64,000 bases of DNA from the NCBI GenBank assembly GCA_010015655.1, contig ML976658.1, forward strand, positions 949,087 through 1,013,086. The letters are read 5' to 3'. Made by a program: the position numbers and the translations under genes. Shown one piece after another: positions 56,539-64,000 of the stretch (positions are counted from its first letter, which is position 1; each line of letters opens with the position of its first letter). The DNA comes from Bimuria novae-zelandiae CBS 107.79 (lineage: Eukaryota > Ascomycota > Dothideomycetes > Pleosporales > Didymosphaeriaceae). The notes below the pieces were generated by a model. That model was not told the DNA's origin, searched no databases, and worked only from the letters and a program-made list of their open reading frames with translations.

Positions 56539-57159
56539 ATGTCACCAACTCTCTTCCGCGCTGCAAAGCTGATTACCACTTCACGCATCGCTTCACCAGT
56601 CCTCTCGAAGACTTTCCAAAGCAGAACTTTCGCATACACAGCTCGCGCCATGGCCGCAACAGTCGACTCCAACTTCATCTCGAGAATTACTGCCGCAGAG
56701 AAGCAGATCACGCAGCAAGAAAATCCCGTTGCTGGTGGTCCTACCGCTGCCGCGCAATCCCACGCCAACCAGCCGCTCACCAGCCAAGTCATCCACGACA
56801 TCACTATGGGCGAGCGCAAGATCACCGGGCTGGATGGTCCCGTGCCCGCGGGCCCTACCTCCATTGCGCAGTCTGCTCTCACTGCTGCAAACGCAACCTC
56901 GTCACAAGCCGGTGCATCGGGCGTGTTGGATAGCGAAACGATTAGCAAGATCACCGAGAAGGAGAAGGAGATTACAGGCCAGGATGAACCTGTGAGGAGG
57001 GGGCCGACGGCCAAGGCACAGCATCATGCGGGCGAGCCGATTACGAGCGAGGCGCTGCATGATATTACAGAGGGAGAGAAGAAGATCACGGGCGGAGAGC
57101 GGGTCAAGGGAGGACCGACTAGTACGGCGCAGAGCGAACTCGCGAAGAGCAGGCAATAA
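56539..57159 (+). CDS. SMP/LEA-domain protein, probably stress-related
   Basis: 206 residues, single exon, ATG in AAAATGTC context. The first ~38 residues are basic and hydroxylated without acids (MSPTLFRAAKLITTSRIASP), like a mitochondrial presequence. The rest is a repeated seed-maturation-protein (SMP) type module: ISRITAAEKQITQQENPVAG and GPTAAAQSHANQPLTSQVIH, then ISKITEKEKEITGQDEPVRR and GPTAKAQHHAGEPITSEALH, each followed by HDITxGExKIT. Proteins of this type are hydrophilic and associated with desiccation or conidial stress tolerance; that role is inferred. A second in-frame ATG (MAATVDSN) could give a cytosolic form without the presequence. Confidence 0.8.
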   Translation: MSPTLFRAAKLITTSRIASPVLSKTFQSRTFAYTARAMAATVDSNFISRITAAEKQITQQENPVAGGPTAAAQSHANQPLTSQVIHDITMGERKITGLDGPVPAGPTSIAQSALTAANATSSQAGASGVLDSETISKITEKEKEITGQDEPVRRGPTAKAQHHAGEPITSEALHDITEGEKKITGGERVKGGPTSTAQSELAKSRQ

Positions 57160-57413
57160 ACGCGGAGCCGGTCTGTAAGATACGAACTGTACGATGAAGC
57201 TGTTGGGCATAAAAGTGTATCAGTAAAGCTCCATAATGCGAGCAAATCTAGCGGGGTATCCGTGTTGTATCATACCAGAAATGTAGTCAATGCATATCAC
57301 CAAACCCCCAGATTCTGTGTTCGAACGTTTTCGATCCTCTCAAATCGAACAAAGCGAATGACTACTATCGTGAAAATGAGCATAAGATGCATATTGGCAG
57401 TGGCAGGCGTCTA
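57160..57413. other. Convergent 3' intergenic region
   Basis: 254 bp of 3' flanks between convergent genes. Nothing is seen. Confidence 0.5.
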
Positions 57414-59843
57414 CTACACTTGAACATCCCACCCCCACCCAAACCAACTCTCCGGACTCCCTCCCAAGCCCCACCCCATGTCAAAACTCTCATCCCTCAT
57501 CAACCTCTCCCAATCCAAGTCCTCACCACTTCGCCGAGCTCCCCCAATATCTCCACCGAATCCACCTGATCCCTCCATATTACGCGGCGTACCTGTAACA
57601 TCATCCGCACCCTCGCCTCTCCCATGGTCTCTACCAGCAAACGGGTACGAATGCGAGAGATCAATGTGCTCACCAGTTTCTTCAAAGTAAGCCTGCCGCA
57701 TAAAACCCACGGTAGCACTCACCGCTTTCTTCGCAGCAGCCAGGATAGCGGCGTCGGGATCCGTCCGCGAGAGCAGAGCGTCGATGCGCGCGAGTACCGT
57801 GCAGATCCAGGTGTATCCTTTCGCATTGACCTCGCCGTTTCGCAGACGCTGTTCGGTGACGAAGCGCGCGTAGAGCATCGCTTTGTAATAGGGTTCTAGA
57901 TCCGGTGGGAGCGACGGCTGATTGGACCGCGACGAGATGAGCGGGATCGAAAGAGGGCTATCGTGCTCTGTCTGGATGCGCGATATAAGCTTGAAGAAGA
58001 TAGTCGAGATGCTGTGGAGGAAAAAAGATTTTACGAAGCCGACCCCGCGGTACGAGAGGCGGACCCAGTCATCTTCAGCGTCTTCGGGAGGGTGCACTGT
58101 GGGTGTCACGATTATGAGAGAGGCGTCGAGGCAGACTTTGCGGGAGTAGTAGTACTTTGGGTCGTGTGCTGCGCGAGTGTAGAAGGGGCGGTGGAGGCAG
58201 AGGAAGAAGCGTCGTATCAGCGTGTCGAAGAGCTTGATTTGGAAGACGTTAGGGGCGTGCTGGGCAGAGGAGTTGAGGAATGATTGTAGGAAAGATGTCT
58301 TGTCATGACAGGCAGCGAGAATGTCGGCTCCTAGTTTCAGTGCTTCGTCGTATGACAGCGAAAGGCGGAGGCTGTTGATCAAGCGGCAGATCTCTAGGCG
58401 TAGAGGCAAGGTCTGGTAGAACGCAATTTGAACTGAGCACTGCGTGAACTCTGTGAGTGGTTTTGGTTGTAAAGGAACAGCATCGGCCTCTGTCAGTTCT
58501 TCATCGTTGACATTGCTTGGTGGAAGCGTGTCGTAGTCGTCTGGGGATATCATTGGCGGCATTCCCATGTCGAGGCTGCTCTGTAACGTGATTTTCATGA
58601 TTGTGACCCATAGTCGGCGTCGCATTTCAGCGTGGAATACTGACATCTTCCCAATATGACTCGGATCGCGATGAAGGCCGAGATGCATAGCTCCTCTCAG
58701 TAGACGACCACCTGGTACCCAAACGAGATCGCCGTCCACACTGCATACTTGACGTGCAAGTAGTATCAAAATCGATATTTGGGTACCGGCCATGTTGAAC
58801 CGCGATTTGGCGTGAGGCGCGCTTAGCCAGGATTCAGCAGCCTGGAGCCACTTCGTACAATCAGCTCGTAAATGCGGTTGCTCCGGGCCAGTGTAGAAAA
58901 CCACGCCAATAGCGCAAACCAGAAGTATTCGTAATAATGTTGAAGGTGCAGCAGCAGCAGGGTTGATCCAGAAAACTTCGTACTCCTTCATAAAGGATGG
59001 GATGTGCATGACCCGGAACACACCTTCGAAGGTTCGGAGGTAGCACTGAACAAGCTGATCGCATACATCCCTTGCAGGAATGTAGTCTTGGATCTCACGC
59101 AGTATTGACGGCTGCATGATTCGAGATGCTTTGATTATACGTGCCATGCGCTTGGCTTCGGCGACCGTGGTATACAGCTCGGCCGTCTTGTTGATCTCTG
59201 TCCGATTGTTGTTCGTGTTTACAGTGATGTTTGAATCACCTAGGGCATCGTACTGTTTGGGGTAAGTATTTTTTGTTCCTCTGAATAGTAGGGCCCCTTA
59301 CTGGCTCGAGCACGTTGTTCCAGTGGCTCTCGCCGTAGAATTTTGACTTCACGAAATGACCAGCACTTGGCTGGGCAACGTCCGGGTTGGCTTGAGAGCT
59401 AGCTCCAGAGTCCAGAGGCTGCGAAGATGATTTCAAAGTATGCTCAAGTTGACGGACACGATCGATCAACTGTTGAATAGCTTCATCTTTCTTACCCAGA
59501 TTGTGCCGTGAAGGCCTGGGCGAGTAAGGATCGCGATTTGTTGATGCACTGCTTGAAGTCGCTCTTACCAGTGATCCAGAGTCACGCTTATCTACATACA
59601 TATATGTGATTAGCATAAGCACCAAATGTTGATTGCAGGTGGTAGCTTACCCGCCCAAGGATGAGGCCTGTAAGTGCATGTCGGTGATTTCGTTCGGGTA
59701 CAAGGCCCACAGGTTTTTGTGCGGTCACACTTCACTTTCCGTTTCCTGCATTCGACGCAGCTAAGTGCTGGGCGTCTTCTACGTACAGGCCCCGTTCCAT
59801 CTGTATCAGCGTGTTGTAGTGTTGGAATTGTGTTATCGTCCAT
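57414..59843 (-). CDS. Zn2Cys6 transcription factor with fungal-specific TF domain
   Basis: Nuclear transcription regulator. Three exons: 59843-59651, 59591-59302 and 59252-57414 (introns of 59 and 49 bp, phases agree), 773 residues. The binuclear zinc cluster is at about residues 28-55 (CVECRKRKVKCDRTKTCGPC then seven residues and C), directly after an RRRRP basic stretch. A linker and short coiled coil follow (DEAIQQLIDRVRQLEHTL). The fungal-specific TF domain begins at about residue 215, with RLLRGAMHLGLHRDPSHIG as its hallmark and MRRRLWVTIMKITLQSSLDM after it. Target genes are unknown; the broken reductase about 1.6 kb away is not evidence of a cluster. Confidence 0.9.
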
Positions 59844-60643
59844 AGAGATCGCCCGTTGCCAAACAGCAATATTTGATATGAGATGACAGGGAAAAACTAC
59901 CTTAGAGTCGTTCTCAATGCTCAAGCAAGTGATGAAGGTACTGAATATGAGGAAAACACCGAGATGGGCGGTCGCTGAACTTTAATGGGCGAAAAGACCG
60001 AAAAGACCGACGCTAGCCCCATGAAAACCCGAGCCTCGGCGGCATGCTCTCACTCCAACTCATTCGTATTCAGAGCTCCGATCGAGCAGTTTCATCAGTG
60101 CATTCATGCTTGTCCATGTTCTGGTGATACTTCTAAGGTGGATTTCCAGCGTTTGCATTCCAGCTTGAAGTGATTGTTTGGCAGCTCCCGCACCGCGGCA
60201 CTGAGACTAGATACCTCCTCAGGGTGGCTTTTATCGTCGTTAACGACCTTACTCTTCCATCGTCATCAACGGCTTTTCCAGATCATGATACATTCACTTG
60301 GTGGTATTAGAACCCAATCATCTCGATGAGGGACATATCGGACACGTATGTGGGTAGGAAATATTTAGCGCGCCCAGGTCCACAACATGGAGGAAAACCC
60401 GGCCGGTAGGGCATGATCTCGCATTTGACAGTTGCTGCTCATGCTGGCGCGGTGACAGGCAGACGCCTCAATCGGGTTGGGGCATCACCTGAGTCCGCGC
60501 TGGACTCCAGGGCTCCAGGCGCGTGTCGCGTCGGTGGACCGTGCGCATGTTTGCCTAATCCTCGCCCACCCTCATCATGACCAACGCGCGCAGACACTCT
60601 TTAATCTCGCAATCGGCCTCTTCGTATTCTATTCATTCTAAAG
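59844..60643. other. Divergent promoter region TF / Ku80
   Basis: 800 bp between divergent starts. No gene is recognised. Confidence 0.55.
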
Positions 60644-63141
60644 ATGGCCGGCAAGGAAGCGACCGTATACATCCTGGACCTCGGCACTTCAATGGGCCAG
60701 AAGCGTCATGGCAGAGAGAAGTCGGACCTAGACTGGGCAATGGAATATGTCTGGGACAAGATCACGACAACTGTATGTGCGCAATTCGAATTGGTATGAA
60801 CTCGGAAGAAGCGCATAACGTTTGACTTATCTAGGTCGCGACGGGAAGGAAAACAGCGCTTATGAGCGTCATTGGTGTAAGAACGGACGGTTAGTGCCAA
60901 GACCTGGACTGTGATCGTCCGCTTCGCTAATGCATTGCCCTATTAGACAGCGATCTTGCAGGTATTATGGATGTAGACGAGGGGTACGAGAATATTAATG
61001 TGTTTTCGCCATTGAAACAGTAGGTGCATCTTGCGCCCGTGATTACACTTTGCTCATCAGCCTAGATGGCTCCTCCCGGACATTCGACGTTTGCAAGGGG
61101 TGGTGAAGCCTAGCGCAACCAACAATGGAGATGGTGAGTATTTGTGGAGCTTGAGTGAACCAGACTGACCAGACCAGTAATGTCTGCCGTAGCTGTTGCA
61201 GTACAGCAGATCGATGCTGCAACAACCGGGACTACGGGAAAGCCACTCAAATTTGATCGCCGAATTATCATCGTCACTGATGGGAGAGGGTCTCTAGACA
61301 CTGGTGACATGGATGCGATCACGAGCAAGATCAAAGACTACGACCCGCCTGTTGAGGTTGTATTGCTGTAAGTATCGTGCCCTTTACGCGATACCTCACT
61401 CACAACCGTAGCGGCGTCGACTTCAACGATGCCGATAGTGGTTACAAAGAAGAAGACAAGGATACTACCAAGGTAGGTGATCTCTCACCACCGTAGCAAC
61501 GTCATTGACATTGTGTAGGAAGAAAATGAGACAATCCTCAAGGAGTTCGTCGAGAATTGCAACGGCAACTTTGGAACTCTTGCAGAAGCCATTGAACAGC
61601 TTGGAATTCCGCGCATCAAGGAAACGCGACCTACCCCCAGCTATAGAGGCACCCTCACCCTTGGAGATACCGAAAAGTCCCAGGCGACCATCACCATCGA
61701 TGTGGAGCGATATCCGTGTACCATGGTCGCCAAACCGCCCACCGCAAGTTCATTCGTAGCACGAACCGATCTTGGAGGCTTAGGGGAGACTCAATCCTCT
61801 AATACCATAGTTGGCGACGAAGACGTCCCAATGGACGGTCAACTCTCCGCTGTCCGGAATCAACGCGTATATCAAGTCGACAACCCCGACGATCCTGGCG
61901 AGAAGATGAACGTCGAGCCGGATGACTTGGAGCGCGGATTCGAGTATGGTCGCACGGCAGTCCATATAAGCGAATCGGACGCGAACGTAGTCAAGCTTGA
62001 AACGGCCGCGTCCCTGCAACTCGTCGGCTTCATTCAAGCAGAAAAGTTCGAGCGTTTCCTTCCAATGTCACGCACCAACTTCATTGTTCCACAGAAGACC
62101 AACGCGGAAGCGCAGCTCGCCCTCTCTTCGTTGATCCACGCTTTATTCGAGGCCGAGTGCTACGCCGTTGCGCGTTTGGTAGTCAAGCAAGACAAGGCAC
62201 CATTAATGATTGTCATGGTCCCTCATATCACGCCCAGCTACGAGGCCTTGGTAGAAGCAGAGCTGCCATTCGAGGAAGACGTGCGCCGTTACAAATTCCC
62301 TCCGCTGGACAAGAAACTCACCGTCTCTGGGAAGATCATCACAGAGCACAAAGATTTGCCCAATGCAGAGCTCACCCAGGCAATGAGCGACTACGTAGAC
62401 GCCATGAATCTCTCCGAGTACGACAAGGATGACGAGGGCGAACCAACAGAGTACGCGAAGATCGAAGACACATACTCCCCTCTTCTACACAGAGTGAACC
62501 AGATCATACGCTGGCGCGCAACGCACTCAGACCCTACGCTACCTCTTCCGGACCCGCCGCAGATCCTTACGCGGTTCTCTGAGCCGCCGTCAGATCTCAT
62601 ACAGCAGACAGAGCAACAGCTGGCCGCGCTGAAGAAAGCCGCTGACGTGAAGAAAGTGCCGCCTAAGACCAAGGGTCGTGGCAAGCGCTCCCGCGCCGAC
62701 CGCGATAAACCTCTTTCAGGCCTCGATATCGATGCGCTCCTCGGAAACCCTAAGCGCATCAAGATCGACGCCAACAACCTCGTACCGTCGTTCAAGCAAG
62801 CTCTTGCCGCTACCGATGATCTCGAAGCTATCCAGGAAGCTGCCGACGCGATGGCGGCGCAGATTCGCACTCTTGTCCGCAACTCTGTCGGTGATAGCGC
62901 ATATGGCCGTGCGCTCGAGGCACTGCGCGTGATGAGGGACGAGCTCACGGAGCTGGAGGAACCGGAGATATGGAACGTCTTCGTGAGAGAGTTCAAGAGC
63001 GAGTTGATTGGTGGAAAACTCGGAGGCGACAGGAGGGAGATGTGGTGGAAAGTGCGGGGCAGCAAGTACGGCTTGATCGACCGGAAGAGGTGCTTCGCGA
63101 GTGATGTTACGGAAGAGGAGGCTGCGCAATTCTACAAGTGA
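60644..63141 (+). CDS. ku80: Ku80, DNA end-binding subunit for non-homologous end joining
   Basis: Forms the Ku70/Ku80 ring that loads on double-strand breaks. Seven exons with agreeing phases: 60644-60772, 60835-60889, 60947-61019, 61066-61133, 61178-61367, 61412-61472 and 61519-63141; 732 residues. The N-terminal von Willebrand-like domain opens [20 protein letters not shown] and continues to [20 protein letters not shown]. The Ku core includes [20 protein letters not shown] and [20 protein letters not shown]; a bridge and a basic linker ([20 protein letters not shown]) follow, then the Ku80 C-terminal helical domain ([20 protein letters not shown]) and an end at EEEAAQFYK. Ku80 is distinguished from Ku70 by this C-terminal domain and the absence of a SAP domain. 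Confidence 0.93.
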
Positions 63142-63686
63142 TCTGAGAATCGAAAGAAGGCGAGGCAGTGGGTGCGCCTAACTCGAGGAGACTGACTGTG
63201 GTAGGCGCCGGGGCGCTGTCAGAACACACTTATACGTCCTCACTCACCGGTACCACGGCACAGACCTAAATCAATGGAGCAAGTGTCGGTACAGCTGGGT
63301 TCTATACTACCTGCCAAGGGTTAAACTCACACGGTATTATGGTGTTCTTATATCTACCGCAGATCACACTTTTGATCTCATGTGGACCCCATTGCTGAAT
63401 ACGTATTTTCTATTAGACAGTTGCACTACGAGAACCTAGAGTCACTAGGATAGAGAAGTGCCTTTTCGTAAATTGCAAATGCACCGCTGTTAGCCTCCTG
63501 TTTGCGCATTGAGCCTATACCTCGGCCAATCCATGAACTTATCACACTCCCTCGTAAGAGGAATCCAAGCTTGCTTAGAAAGAAACTTAAATCCTACTGG
63601 CTTTCTTCGTCCTAACGCCCAGGAAGGAATTCCAGGCATATTTATTGTTCATGTTCGATCTCGTGGCCACCATTATATGGATGGGA
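63142..63686. other. Convergent 3' intergenic region
   Basis: About 545 bp after Ku80. Nothing is recognised. Confidence 0.5.
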
Positions 63687-64000
63687 TCACTTGCGTGCCC
63701 CACGAGGGTTTGCGGCAGACCTCTTAAGCAGGATAGATTGGAAGAAAATTCGAGGCCGGTTTGTCTTGGTTTTGGGCCATCCATCCGTGCTTGAGTTGGC
63801 ACCGTGCTTGAGCAGGTATAGTACAGTTCTCTTGCACTGCGTCCTGGCGGCGATATACATAGGACAAGTTCCGTCATCTAGGGCTTTTTTGACGTCGACA
63901 CCCCCACAGAGCAAAGTCTTAATGTTGAAGATGCGACGGTCAGGATTGCTACCGGAAGCTGCGGCGATAAGCGGCGACATGTTCGAGTAGGTCTTGTTTG
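63687..64000 (-). CDS. Ankyrin-repeat protein, C-terminal fragment (cut by window edge)
   Basis: The minus-strand frame is open to the window edge and ends at 63687. It reads ankyrin-like: SPLIAAASGSNPDRRIFNIK, then TLLCGGVDVKKALDDGTCPM followed by YIAARTQCKRTVLYLLKHGA, two degenerate repeats, then a short non-repeat tail. The start lies beyond 64000, so length and partner domains are unknown. No break is seen in the part shown. Confidence 0.6.
   Translation of the reverse strand, partial: NKTYSNMSPLIAAASGSNPDRRIFNIKTLLCGGVDVKKALDDGTCPMYIAARTQCKRTVLYLLKHGANSSTDGWPKTKTNRPRIFFQSILLKRSAANPRGARK

Noticed and set aside
54604..63141. A secondary-metabolite cluster (reductase + Zn2Cys6 factor)
   Set aside because: No polyketide synthase, peptide synthetase, P450 or transporter is present. 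The reductase is broken, and the neighbours are Ku80 and an SMP protein.

Overview
The window looks like nuclear DNA of a filamentous ascomycete. Coding regions are GC-rich, introns are short (about 45-90 bp, GTRAGT...YAG), there is a Zn2Cys6 regulator, and an AT-rich block has the look of repeat-induced point mutation (RIP). Protein style suggests Dothideomycetes/Pleosporales, but that is inference. Exon joins below were made by hand from splice consensus and reading-frame phase.

Left part (1-29 kb), mostly core genes: the C-terminal part of cytosolic isoleucyl-tRNA synthetase (+), an Sfi1-type centrin-binding protein (+), an NBR1-type autophagy receptor (-), a Nop13-like two-RRM protein (+), a pepsin-family aspartic protease (-), a tRNA-Arg(ACG) gene with an intron (+), a Nudix hydrolase (+), a ferric reductase (-) and a 945-residue nuclear-looking protein of unknown function (+). 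They are separated by long apparently non-coding stretches (18.2-20.9 and 22.8-26.3 kb).

Middle part (29.6-55.8 kb) is an accessory, decaying region threaded between intact genes. It holds a frameshifted Helo-like/ankyrin (NLR-like) gene and a segmental duplication in which a parvulin gene plus an F-box-like gene (34.2-36.5 kb) recur as a parvulin remnant plus a paralogous F-box-like pseudogene (41.0-42.8 kb). Between the two copies lies a 3.6-kb AT-rich block (36.5-40.1 kb), and inside that block is a solo LTR with a perfect 5-bp target duplication (CGTTA). The region also holds a caspase-like (C14) gene with an in-frame stop, a complete but dead Tc1/mariner element with terminal inverted repeats and TA target sites, and an aldo-keto reductase that has lost its start codon, one codon to TAG and its catalytic His. 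Intact genes here are the parvulin, a Hos4-like ankyrin protein, polyprenol reductase, a Kv-beta-like aldo-keto reductase and one hypothetical protein.

Right part (56-64 kb): an SMP/LEA-like protein (+), a Zn2Cys6 transcription factor (-), Ku80 (+, seven exons) and the edge of an ankyrin gene (-).

I found no convincing new defence or biosynthetic system. The most interesting content is the decay landscape: duplicated copies, several stops of the kind RIP makes, and the nested mobile elements. Gene functions are independent housekeeping roles; no metabolic cluster is evident.
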